DNA from: Clostridiales bacterium
Lineage (GTDB): Bacteria > Bacillota > Clostridia > Lachnospirales > Cellulosilyticaceae
NCBI GenBank assembly: GCA_019418225.1
Contig: DYCF01000064.1
Coordinates: 1-17,405 of the forward strand
Direction of reading: 5' to 3'
Length of the DNA: 17,405 nt
The notes below the pieces were generated by a model that was not told where the DNA came from, did not search any database, and saw only the letters and a list, made by a program, of their open reading frames with translations. The position numbers and the translations under genes are program-made. Numbering within the stretch: the first letter of the stretch is position 1; each line of letters opens with the position of its first letter. Of this stretch, positions 1 to 7,338 are shown piece by piece.

Positions 1-118
1 TCTATATAGAGAAACCAACTAAAAACTTGAAATATACATGTAGGTAAATTTTTTTCTCCCAATGATTTCACATGACTAAAAACTATGAATAACTAAAATT
101 ATAAATGTGAAATCTATA
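1..118 (+). repeat. Dispersed 62-bp repeat, copy A (split)
   Basis: Copy A of the repeat best seen at 3738-3799. Bases 1-27 match the first 27 bases of that copy with three differences. Bases 75-118 match its last 45 bases with a single missing T. Between them lie 47 extra bases, and the 10-mer ACTAAAAACT occurs on both sides (18-27 and 75-84), as if a segment had been inserted with a short duplication or two copies had recombined. The copy lies downstream of the phosphatase gene, in no open frame. It begins at the window edge, so its left limit is uncertain. Confidence 0.8.
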
Positions 119-147
119 TGTAAATAATATATTTTTATTTAAACGCT

Positions 148-1380
148 TTATACTTCATTAAAGTTCTTCACCTGCAATACTACACTCTCATCTTTCGGAA
201 TAGGTAATGCTTGTAATACCTTCATATAAAAAGCTCTTATTTCTTTCCACTCATAATACGGATAATGTGCTGTCTCAAAGGGCAATGGATACTCCTTTTC
301 ATTGTAAAGTAGTTTTACTAAGATATCCTTTTCTTCCTTACTTGCATAAAATATAAATTGTAAATTGGTTGCCATAGGAGAAATGTTGCAATCCCTCCAA
401 ATCTTAGACACCTCATTTAAATCATTCGTTTGTTTTGAACCCCCTCGAAGCCCTAATAAACTTACAAAAGGAATAATTGTCTCTGCATGGGCAAAACGTA
501 AAGTAGCTGATTTATCTCGCTTTTCTATTGCTTCATCAGCTTCTTCAATAAAACGACGTAGTAATGCAAATGAAATGTCTGTAGGTAAATTTTGCCCTAT
601 ATAACTCGGTCCCTTTTCTAAGTAATTCTGCAAATTTTCATTTTCCCAAAAATAACATAATTGTTCCTGCGTAAAGTATTGTGACAAACCTAAATTAACA
701 TTCATATTAAAGGTATTTGCATATATATCATAAATTGTAGTTGCTATTTTTAAAGGTTCTAGAATATTAATCCTATATCTTTTCTCAAAAAACTGACTTA
801 AAAAAGGCTCTGCTACCTCTGCTCTTTGCTCAAAAATATGAACACTCTGAATCCATTCTCCGTCTTTCTTATACTTTAAATAAGCTGTATTCAAATCAAA
901 AAAACGTAAAATAGGATCAATCTCATCATTTACCGTTGCAATAAATGTACTAGTTGATACAAATTGCCCTAGCCCCTTTAAAAAAGCTTCCATACTCTGC
1001 TTTGCCCGCGTTACATAAGTGGACGTTGCCTCTACTTCTTTACCGAAAGCCTCTGGATTTCTCAAATACATACGTCTTCCAATACCCATTTCCTCTTGTA
1101 TGCCCCGCATGGTTAAAAGACCATACTTTCCATTTGACAATTGTAAAAAGTGTTTTACCTTGCTTTTCAATCTATACCCCTTAGTTGTAAGCATCTTCTT
1201 ACTTCCAGCATCACTTAAAACTTCATATAACTCTTTTGCATCTGTTCCACTTGTTATATACCTTGAACCATGCCGTCCTAAATGACTGATATAGATAGGC
1301 TTATACCCTTTAGGTGGTGGCATTATTTTAAATCTTTCAAAAGAATACGGTGTTTCTGTTCCTAAATAGCAAATCCCCAT
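148..1380 (-). CDS. MINPP-type histidine acid phosphatase (inositol polyphosphate phosphatase-like), no signal peptide
   Basis: This is a 410-aa histidine phosphatase superfamily, clade 2 protein that most resembles multiple inositol polyphosphate phosphatases. The catalytic RHGSRY motif is at residues 36-41, with H37 as the expected phospho-histidine. A conserved arginine region (R125 within TRAKQS) follows, and the proton-donor motif HAE is at 298-300; MINPP-type enzymes have HAE where classical phytases have HD. The family removes phosphates from inositol phosphates such as phytate. The start is fixed by AAAGGAG about 8 nt upstream. The protein begins almost directly with the family's usual mature N-terminus (YLGTETPY, residues 5-12), so there is no export signal and a cytoplasmic location is inferred. 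It lies 68 nt after the antiporter gene and could be co-transcribed with it. Substrate specificity cannot be read from sequence. Confidence 0.88.
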   Translation of the reverse strand: MGICYLGTETPYSFERFKIMPPPKGYKPIYISHLGRHGSRYITSGTDAKELYEVLSDAGSKKMLTTKGYRLKSKVKHFLQLSNGKYGLLTMRGIQEEMGIGRRMYLRNPEAFGKEVEATSTYVTRAKQSMEAFLKGLGQFVSTSTFIATVNDEIDPILRFFDLNTAYLKYKKDGEWIQSVHIFEQRAEVAEPFLSQFFEKRYRINILEPLKIATTIYDIYANTFNMNVNLGLSQYFTQEQLCYFWENENLQNYLEKGPSYIGQNLPTDISFALLRRFIEEADEAIEKRDKSATLRFAHAETIIPFVSLLGLRGGSKQTNDLNEVSKIWRDCNISPMATNLQFIFYASKEEKDILVKLLYNEKEYPLPFETAHYPYYEWKEIRAFYMKVLQALPIPKDESVVLQVKNFNEV

Positions 1381-1414
1381 ATAATAAGCTCCTTTAATTA
1401 CTTGTTATATAGGG

Positions 1415-1420
1415 ATTATA
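1415..1420 (-). promoter_or_regulatory. Possible -10 box of the phosphatase gene
   Basis: A perfect TATAAT lies on the minus strand about 35 nt upstream of the phosphatase start, which would give a 5' leader of about 28 nt with the ribosome binding site well placed inside it. No convincing -35 hexamer stands 16-18 nt upstream, so this may be a weak promoter or chance in AT-rich DNA. Confidence 0.3.
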
Positions 1421-1448
1421 TTCATCTTCTTATTTATAAATGACGTCA

Positions 1449-2681
1449 TTATTGCAGTACATCTAACTTCTTAGCCACCCATTTAGTTGTACTTGCTTGC
1501 AATAATAAAGTCACCAAAATTGTCATAAATACCACTGATGAAATCATTTCATAATTAGGTATTTTCATAGAGGCTACCATTCCTGATAAAGCTGCTGGAA
1601 TAACACCTGTTTCCCTTACCCACATCATAAACAAAAGTTCATTTTTCTTCCATCTTGCTCTTCTATCTGGTAAGGCACAAATTAAGACAACTAGTGGCCT
1701 TGCTATAAACATCAATATAACAACGACTAAAATTGCCTTAGGCGCATACAGCAACAAAGAATGTACATCGACCTGTGTCCCTAAAACAATAAAAATTGCC
1801 ATTCTAGAAAGCGTTGCTATATTTTCTCTAAAATGCATTGCAGAAACAAAGTTTTCTTCTGGTGCCCATAAACCAAATCTCCTCTTATTTCCAGAAATAA
1901 GGCCAGCAATAAACACTGACATATAACCACTGCCATGTAAATGTTCTGCAATTTGATAGGCAAATATAACTTCCAGTACAGAGATAATGGGGCCAAATTC
2001 TCTAAAAATCCCATATGACTTTTCGGCTGAAACAAATTCTGCTATAAGACCTACGCTTACCCCAATCAATGCCCCTACTACAACCATAATCACAAGCTGA
2101 AAAAGACTTTTGCTAAAGGTAAATGAATTAGAAACAATGACAGAAATAAGCGTTGTTACTAAAATAGCACCAACAGCATCATTAAAAGCTGATTCACTAA
2201 TAACTGTTTGTTTCAGTCTATTAATAATGGAAACTTGGCCAAATACAGGAATCAAGCTAGCAGGGTCTGTCGATGCAATAATGGCACCTAATAATAAACA
2301 AATACTAAATGGTAAGCCAAACACAAAATAAACCCCTGCTGCCACCACTAACATAGAAATGACGACACCAACTGTGGCTAATAATCCTACTGTTACTTTA
2401 ACCTCCTCTAATACTTTTAGTTTAATTTCTCGCCCACCTTCATATAAGATAAAAGCAGAACCGAAGCTAATAATAATCTCATTGGCTACTGGAAAACTAT
2501 TTACATTGACAACATCAAAAAATATAGGGCCAGCTAATATTCCTGCTAAAAGATAAATAACCACATCTGGCACCTTAATCTTTTGGCTCAGCCAACCACC
2601 TACTATACCTATAATTCCGATAACGCCTAATAGTAGCAAGAGTTCATTAGCACTAATCGTTACGATATTTGTCTCACTCAT
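1449..2681 (-). CDS. CPA1 family Na+(K+)/H+ antiporter, NhaP-like
   Basis: This 410-aa integral membrane protein has about a dozen hydrophobic segments and belongs to the monovalent cation:proton antiporter (CPA) superfamily. Diagnostic motifs are STDPASLIPVF (137-147), with the unwound-helix TDP typical of the fold, and SESAFNDAVG (162-171). The Asn-Asp pair N167-D168 is the cation-binding pair characteristic of electroneutral CPA1 (NhaP) members; electrogenic relatives have Asp-Asp. LYEGGREI (79-86) matches the family's LFxGG element. It should exchange Na+ or K+ for protons across the cytoplasmic membrane for pH and salt homeostasis. It ends after the membrane domain, with no C-terminal TrkA regulatory domain. 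GAGG sits 8 nt before the ATG. A TATAAT at 2699-2704 is too close to the start to be a confident promoter. Confidence 0.93.
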   Translation of the reverse strand: MSETNIVTISANELLLLLGVIGIIGIVGGWLSQKIKVPDVVIYLLAGILAGPIFFDVVNVNSFPVANEIIISFGSAFILYEGGREIKLKVLEEVKVTVGLLATVGVVISMLVVAAGVYFVFGLPFSICLLLGAIIASTDPASLIPVFGQVSIINRLKQTVISESAFNDAVGAILVTTLISVIVSNSFTFSKSLFQLVIMVVVGALIGVSVGLIAEFVSAEKSYGIFREFGPIISVLEVIFAYQIAEHLHGSGYMSVFIAGLISGNKRRFGLWAPEENFVSAMHFRENIATLSRMAIFIVLGTQVDVHSLLLYAPKAILVVVILMFIARPLVVLICALPDRRARWKKNELLFMMWVRETGVIPAALSGMVASMKIPNYEMISSVVFMTILVTLLLQASTTKWVAKKLDVLQ

Positions 2682-2754
2682 TTTTTTTACCTCGCTAAAT
2701 TATATTCTAGTTTTAACTTTTACAGTTTGAGGTAAATCTATGCGTTAACTTGTT

Positions 2755-3630
2755 TTACTTTCTACAAATCATACAAATTCCTTCATATACTTCTTCACCA
2801 AACTCATGAATAAATAAATCTTTATTAACCTCATAAAGTGGCTTATAATCTTCTATCTTAAATATCTCGTTATGTGCCTCAACACTTACACATTCAAAAT
2901 CTAATTCAAAATTACGATAACGTCCCCATCTCCCATACTGCTCAGCAAATTCATCTTCTACAACACTCGTTAAAAATACAACTTCTTCTCCTGTCTCTGT
3001 AAGGAAAACTAAAAAGTCTAGTGGAAACATCAGACAAGATAATGGTGAAAGTTCATAGACTGATAAGTTGTTTTCTAATGCATATTGATGGGTTAAACAT
3101 CTTGCAACACCGTCTTTTCGAATCAGTAGGCCACATCGCCCCTCACAAGAGGTGACAGTCCCCTTTTCATCCACCATTTCAAGTTCTAATTTTTCACCAC
3201 ATCTTAGTAGCTCCTCTGACATACTTTCTATTTGATGTGCTAGAAGCTGTGCATAACGTGCTGGTTCAATCTTAATAAGTTCTTTTATGAGCTGTGATTG
3301 ATACTGATTAAATACTGCTAGGTTTCGTTTTCCATAATTACAAGGACTTCCGAAACAGCATCCCGCTGCATGTTTCTTAGTACATGCCTTGCAGTTTAAA
3401 TTTACGCGTTTAATGAGTGCCTGTTTATCTACTAAAAGTGTATAATCTGCCCACTGAATTACACCTAATTCTCGATTTAATAAGTAATTCTTTAAAGGTG
3501 TGAGCTGCCTTGTTACAAGTGCATCAACATCATAATACGCCGCAATTTTTATGCCCTGTACAAGCTTTTTAATATATTCATTTTCACTAGCTAGTTTTGC
3601 CTGTGTTACAATAAAATTTCTTACTTCCAT
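2755..3630 (-). CDS. Cysteine-cluster protein, putative metal-binding (YkgJ/DUF3109-like)
   Basis: The 291-aa soluble protein has a high cysteine content arranged in clusters: C80, C83, C91, C92 and C97; then C162, C166 and C178; then C199 in the context PLSCLMFPL; and C286-x2-C289 at the extreme C-terminus. The spacing, with a CC pair and a later P-x-SC-x-x-(Y/F)P element, resembles the CxxCxxCC family of putative zinc- or iron-chelating proteins (UPF0153/YkgJ, DUF3109). The exact family assignment is my inference and the function is unknown. There is no signal peptide or membrane segment. AGGAG lies about 15 nt before the ATG, an unusually long spacing, but no other in-frame start fits better. 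It has its own promoter upstream and is transcribed divergently from the secreted-protein gene. Confidence 0.65.
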   Translation of the reverse strand: MEVRNFIVTQAKLASENEYIKKLVQGIKIAAYYDVDALVTRQLTPLKNYLLNRELGVIQWADYTLLVDKQALIKRVNLNCKACTKKHAAGCCFGSPCNYGKRNLAVFNQYQSQLIKELIKIEPARYAQLLAHQIESMSEELLRCGEKLELEMVDEKGTVTSCEGRCGLLIRKDGVARCLTHQYALENNLSVYELSPLSCLMFPLDFLVFLTETGEEVVFLTSVVEDEFAEQYGRWGRYRNFELDFECVSVEAHNEIFKIEDYKPLYEVNKDLFIHEFGEEVYEGICMICRK

Positions 3631-3669
3631 TAATCTTTTATTAAGCTCCTTCTCTTCATGGTTTACTTT

Positions 3670-3698
3670 ATTATAGCCTAATGTGTCTTTTCCCTAAA
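3670..3698 (-). promoter_or_regulatory. Sigma-A-type promoter for the cysteine-cluster gene
   Basis: On the minus strand, TTTAGG (3693-3698, 3 of 6 matches to TTGACA) is followed by exactly 17 nt and a perfect TATAAT (3670-3675). Transcription would begin near 3663, giving a leader of about 33 nt to the ATG at 3630 that contains the AGGAG. Confidence 0.55.
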
Positions 3699-3737
3699 CC
3701 ATCTATCATATTTATTTTCAAGGCTACATACACTACT

Positions 3738-3799
3738 TTAATATAGAGAAAACAACTAAAAACTATGAATAACTAAAATTTATAAATGTGAAATCTATA
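3738..3799 (+). repeat. Dispersed 62-bp repeat, copy B (intact reference copy)
   Basis: The 62-nt block is identical to the reverse complement of 5819-5880 except for one base. Its core starts TATAGAGAAAAC and ends GAAATCTATA, so there is a 6-bp terminal inverted repeat (TATAGA/TCTATA). It also contains AACTAAAA twice, at 3754-3761 and 3771-3778, 17 nt apart start to start, and the palindrome ATTTATAAAT. There is no open frame. It lies in the divergent intergenic region, 23 nt before the start of the secreted-protein gene, and could contribute promoter bases (TATACT at its right edge), although no good -35 accompanies this. Confidence 0.9.
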
Positions 3800-3822
3800 C
3801 TACCTATAAATGAGGCGATTGT

Positions 3823-4419
3823 ATGAATAAATTTTCTTTTGTAAAAAAAGTTTTTGTTTGTGCATTTATTTTACCATTAAGTCTGTTTTTAACACTCCCT
3901 ATCAGTGCAAAAAAAGAGGATAATCCATCTAATTATCCTCAAACAATGGTCAAACTCACACCTTGTTATAAAACACCCACTTCTTTAAAAAGCAAAAATA
4001 CACTACGCCTTCAAGGTCTAGGTTATGGGGAGTATATTGAACTTAAAGTAATCGGTACCATTCAAAATATACGACTTGTTCAGCTTGTTTATAATGAAGA
4101 TACCGATGCCTTAGAAGAGTTCGCTACAACTGCAACTGTAGATAAACTTAGCAATAACTGTCTTGTTATTTTCACCTACTTTCCTTGCGGTATGGCTCAG
4201 GAAAAACTTATATGGGAGTCTCTTTCTGGTCAGGAAGATTCCTTCCTTATTGCTGAAGATGGCAACGTTGGGCTTAAACCTATTACTTATACCTATATAG
4301 ATCCTTTTGAAATGCCCAAGCTTCTTACACCACCAGCTCTTCCTACAAAATTTATTTCACCTTCAGATATTCCTGCTTATGAAGCGCTATATTTTATGGT
4401 TCCTCTCTTTACAAATTAA
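3823..4419 (+). CDS. Secreted protein of unknown function
   Basis: This 198-aa protein is the only plus-strand gene seen. It has a clear Sec signal peptide: basic MNKFSFVKK, a hydrophobic core to about residue 26, and a likely cleavage after ISA (residue 29). There is no lipobox cysteine, LPXTG motif or other membrane segment, so release to the outside is expected. The mature part has short beta-type stretches (for example LRLQGLGYGEYIELKVIG) and proline-rich C-terminal residues, and matches no family I recognise. GAGG is 7 nt before the ATG. Its promoter is not clear, and the 62-bp repeat copy B occupies most of its upstream region. It converges with the flavodoxin-ferredoxin gene with only 20 nt between the stop codons and no obvious terminator hairpin. 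Confidence 0.75.
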   Translation: MNKFSFVKKVFVCAFILPLSLFLTLPISAKKEDNPSNYPQTMVKLTPCYKTPTSLKSKNTLRLQGLGYGEYIELKVIGTIQNIRLVQLVYNEDTDALEEFATTATVDKLSNNCLVIFTYFPCGMAQEKLIWESLSGQEDSFLIAEDGNVGLKPITYTYIDPFEMPKLLTPPALPTKFISPSDIPAYEALYFMVPLFTN

Positions 4420-4439
4420 CTTCTAGCCTTCTTCTATGC

Positions 4440-5210
4440 TTAGAAAATATTATCAAAGTATACATTTTCTCTTCTCTTAGCTAATCTTACATTAAAGTCT
4501 TTCACAAAAGCATCATATTGCGGTGAATCCATAACCTTAGCCTTTTCTGGACATTCTTTAATACATCTAAAGCAAGCTATACACTTTGTCTCATCTAAAA
4601 TCATCGGATTTTCTGGATTAATTGCTCCTTCTGGGCAATTCGCTGCACATAAACCACATCTAGAACATCCTTCAAGGGTAGTTGGTCTAAATGAACCGCC
4701 TGTACCCCCTTCTTTATAAGGCCTATGTCCTGGTACAGTTACTTCTGATAAATCACCATGCGCAATCTTTTCATAAATCTTTTGTGCAAACTTACGGTTC
4801 TGCATTAAGTCTTCTTCGTTGGGCCTTCCCACTTGAATTTGCCCATATGTATGTTGTGCCACGACTGCTGCTGCCCCCACTGGAATAAAGCCTTGTGTTT
4901 TAACTAAATCATATAATTCAATCAGTGCATCATCAAAATCTCTATTACCATAGACAGCCACAATAATACAAGGTGTCTTTTTCCCCTTAAAATGTTTAAA
5001 GCGTTTTACTGCGCCACTATAAATTCTCCCCCCATATACAGGTGCCCCAAATATGACAATTTCATCTTGATTAAATTGTTCTTCCTGCTTTACATTTTTC
5101 CAGAGCGTTACATCTCTATCTATAAAAGATTCATCAAATACTTTTGCCATCTGCATTACACTTTTTTTAGTGGTTCCTGTTGTTGAAAAATAAATACTTG
5201 TTGCTTTCAT
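4440..5210 (-). CDS. EFR1-family flavodoxin-ferredoxin fusion
   Basis: The 256-aa cytoplasmic electron carrier has two parts. An N-terminal flavodoxin-like domain (about 1-155) carries the FMN-phosphate loop STTGTTKKS (9-17) and the GAPVYGGR strand-loop (55-62). A C-terminal bacterial-type ferredoxin domain has two complete [4Fe-4S] motifs: C182, C185, C188, C192P and C210, C213, C216, C220P. This arrangement defines the EFR1 family common in anaerobic Firmicutes. It should shuttle electrons between low-potential donors and an unknown partner. GGAGGAG stands 6 nt before the ATG. It follows the VanZ-like gene by 85 nt, which may hold its own weak promoter (TTGCAT, 17 nt, GATAGT). Partner enzymes are not evident among its neighbours. 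Confidence 0.9.
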   Translation of the reverse strand: MKATSIYFSTTGTTKKSVMQMAKVFDESFIDRDVTLWKNVKQEEQFNQDEIVIFGAPVYGGRIYSGAVKRFKHFKGKKTPCIIVAVYGNRDFDDALIELYDLVKTQGFIPVGAAAVVAQHTYGQIQVGRPNEEDLMQNRKFAQKIYEKIAHGDLSEVTVPGHRPYKEGGTGGSFRPTTLEGCSRCGLCAANCPEGAINPENPMILDETKCIACFRCIKECPEKAKVMDSPQYDAFVKDFNVRLAKRRENVYFDNIF

Positions 5211-5295
5211 CTAATCTCCTCCAATTCTAAAAAGAAATAATATAACTATCTATCATATGCTCCCATGATGCAAAGTTTTCTTGAAGTATCTTACA

Positions 5296-5766
5296 TCATT
5301 TTCCTTTTAATTTATTTGATAAACTTCCTATGATTTTAATTATAACGACACTCAGCATAATCCCTATTAAAGCACCGCAGCTATCAATGCGTACATCACT
5401 TAGTTGCGCACCCCTTCCTGCCACATAATATTGATGCCACTCATCTGTTATGGCATATATAATACATATCATTAAAGCAAGTAGCGGACATATACTTCTT
5501 CTAATTTGGGTTCTCCATAATGTTAATAATGTAACTATCCCCAATATAAAGTATATAAATATATGTGCTAGTTTCCTCACATAATGACTCGGTCTACTCA
5601 GTAAAACTTCTTTTGTACGATGTGAAAAAAATGGATTTATTTCTACTCCTCGCTGATAAATTGAAATAAAATGATTACTTAATGCCTTAGATTCTTGGGC
5701 GGATTGCGATGATAATATAAATATGCACACCAATATACATACCAATAAAATATATTGCCCATACAT
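5296..5766 (-). CDS. VanZ-like family membrane protein
   Basis: The 156-aa protein has about four transmembrane helices. Family signatures are the N-terminal helix ending FILSSQSAQES (16-26), RKLAHIFIYFILG (64-76) and the block DEWHQYYVAGRGAQLSD (108-124), followed by D128 and a glycine-rich last helix. VanZ-like proteins are linked to low-level teicoplanin resistance and cell-envelope traits, but their biochemistry is unsettled, so no reaction is assigned. ATG is the first possible start: an in-frame stop lies only a few codons upstream, and the ribosome binding site is weak. The gene lies 110 nt after the flippase gene with repeat copy C between them. With no terminator visible there, read-through from the polysaccharide operon is possible. 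Confidence 0.85.
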   Translation of the reverse strand: MYGQYILLVCILVCIFILSSQSAQESKALSNHFISIYQRGVEINPFFSHRTKEVLLSRPSHYVRKLAHIFIYFILGIVTLLTLWRTQIRRSICPLLALMICIIYAITDEWHQYYVAGRGAQLSDVRIDSCGALIGIMLSVVIIKIIGSLSNKLKGK

Positions 5767-5818
5767 TACTTTTTTATTTTCATGACATGCTCACCTTATT
5801 CCTCTAAATTTTTATACT

Positions 5819-5880
5819 TATAGATTTCACATTTATAAATTTTAGTTATTCATAGTTTTGAGTTGTTTTCTCTATATTAA
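5819..5880 (-). repeat. Dispersed 62-bp repeat, copy C
   Basis: Read on the minus strand this matches copy B (3738-3799) at 61 of 62 positions; the single change is C for A in the ACAACT(A/C)AAAAC segment. It begins with TTAA, whose TAA is the stop codon of the flippase gene, so the element abuts the 3' end of the operon. It contains no GC-rich hairpin and is not a recognisable intrinsic terminator. Confidence 0.9.
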
Positions 5881-7319
5881 CGCTTAAACCTTATTATTTT
5901 TATAATCTCATTTCTCTTTACTATAATTATACTAAGAATTATTATTACAGTCGCATATCTTAATAAATATCCCTTGTAACCTAGTAACATTATTGCCGAA
6001 AAAATAAGTAAAAATAATGTTATTAGCACAATATCTTTTATTTTCCATATGGTCAGACCATCCATATGTTTTTTACATACATATCTCATAGCTATGTAAT
6101 GTATCAGCGTAAAGATTAAATATGAAAATAAAGTTGTATATCCAGCAATAATATACCCAAACTTAGGAATACAAATATAATTTAATACTATATTCAATAC
6201 TGCCACGAGTATTGAACTATAAGCAGCAAACTTATTCTCTTCATAATAAAATTCAATGTTAATAAATTGCTGGCTAACAAACAATAAAAAAGCACTACAT
6301 GCAACTGGCGGAATAATCCATACCGCCTCATAATATTCTTTTGAAGCTAATATAGCCAATGCTTCTGGCGCTAATGCAACTAAAACCGCATTCATTCCCA
6401 TTACTAATAGCATAAGAGAAAACGTAACTTCATGAATTCCTGTAATATCTCTATTCTTTAGCTTCTTAAACTTCCATGGAATCACAGAATTATTCATAGC
6501 TGTATTAATCATTGTTAATAACATTGCTGCGGAATATGCTACAGAATAAATTCCTGCCTTTGCAGTACCGCAAAAGTTGTTGATCATTAAACGGTCTGAA
6601 TGATTTAAAATAATTTGTGATAAATAATAGGGTACTAACGGGATATTATTTTTCAAACCATATTTCCAGTAGATTTGATTAAATAATGTCTTCCCTCTTT
6701 TAACAATTACAATCAAAGCTGGTATCCCTAAGAAAACCTCAACAAACACTTTGCTTCCAACAACCGCCAAGCAATGATTTCTCATAAAAACTATAGAAAT
6801 TAATGCCAATACTGGCGTGCCAATGGCTAGGCATAAAGTTGCAAAAATGACTAACTTATATTTATATTCATAACGTTGTTTAGCAGCCCAAAATTGATAG
6901 GATGACATAATGAACAAATGAATAAACATACATATGCACAATGCTGTTGTCATACCAAAAAAGCTATTAAATCTCTCTCTAAATATAAGATAAATTATAA
7001 AACATAGACTCGTTAAGATGTAACATACGCCTAATAAAGAGGAAGTAAATCTATCATTATCTTTATCAAATCGTGTTAACCCTACATTATAACTATTATA
7101 AAATAAGTTTAATGTACAAAAAATCATTATAATCTCTGTCCAAGATGTAAATACTGAATAGTAACCATATTCTGTAGTCGTAAGCACCCTTGTATAAATT
7201 GGTACGACTATAAATTGAATACCACGTTGTAAAATACTACATATTGTAAACCAAAGTGCTGCTTTTGCAGGTTCTGGAAATGCCTTATATTTTTTCAAAA
7301 GTTTATCTACACTTTTCAC
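5877..7319 (-). CDS. wzx: Wzx-type oligosaccharide flippase (MOP superfamily)
   Basis: This is a 480-aa polytopic membrane protein with roughly 12-14 hydrophobic helices. Its N-terminus (basic KYKAFPEPAKAALWF, then a helix with SILQRGIQFIVVPIYTRVL) is the typical opening of the polysaccharide biosynthesis/flippase family, and YGYYSVFTSW follows. Wzx proteins move undecaprenyl-pyrophosphate-linked repeat units across the cytoplasmic membrane. The start is GTG at 7317-7319 with AGGAG 8 nt upstream; no ATG fits better. It is the last gene of the operon, 19 nt after the FrhB-like gene, and its TAA is formed by the first bases of repeat copy C. The gene name reflects role and context, as sequence identity in this family is low. 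Confidence 0.9.
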   Translation of the reverse strand: MKSVDKLLKKYKAFPEPAKAALWFTICSILQRGIQFIVVPIYTRVLTTTEYGYYSVFTSWTEIIMIFCTLNLFYNSYNVGLTRFDKDNDRFTSSLLGVCYILTSLCFIIYLIFRERFNSFFGMTTALCICMFIHLFIMSSYQFWAAKQRYEYKYKLVIFATLCLAIGTPVLALISIVFMRNHCLAVVGSKVFVEVFLGIPALIVIVKRGKTLFNQIYWKYGLKNNIPLVPYYLSQIILNHSDRLMINNFCGTAKAGIYSVAYSAAMLLTMINTAMNNSVIPWKFKKLKNRDITGIHEVTFSLMLLVMGMNAVLVALAPEALAILASKEYYEAVWIIPPVACSAFLLFVSQQFINIEFYYEENKFAAYSSILVAVLNIVLNYICIPKFGYIIAGYTTLFSYLIFTLIHYIAMRYVCKKHMDGLTIWKIKDIVLITLFLLIFSAIMLLGYKGYLLRYATVIIILSIIIVKRNEIIKIIRFKR

Positions 7320-7338
7320 TTATGTATCTCCTATATAT

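Noticed and set aside
1441..1448. TGACGTCA palindrome before the antiporter stop codon
   Set aside because: An 8-bp palindrome is expected by chance and partly adjoins coding sequence; no second site or known operator fits.
2699..2704. TATAAT upstream of the antiporter gene as its promoter
   Set aside because: A start of transcription there would fall on the ribosome binding site, and no -35 box is evident.
4420..4439. Shared terminator between the converging secreted-protein and flavodoxin-ferredoxin genes
   Set aside because: Only a weak TTCTA/TAGAA stem without a GC core or clean T-run is present.
1..5880. CRISPR-like array from the repeated 62-bp block
   Set aside because: Copies are kilobases apart, in both orientations and without regular spacers.
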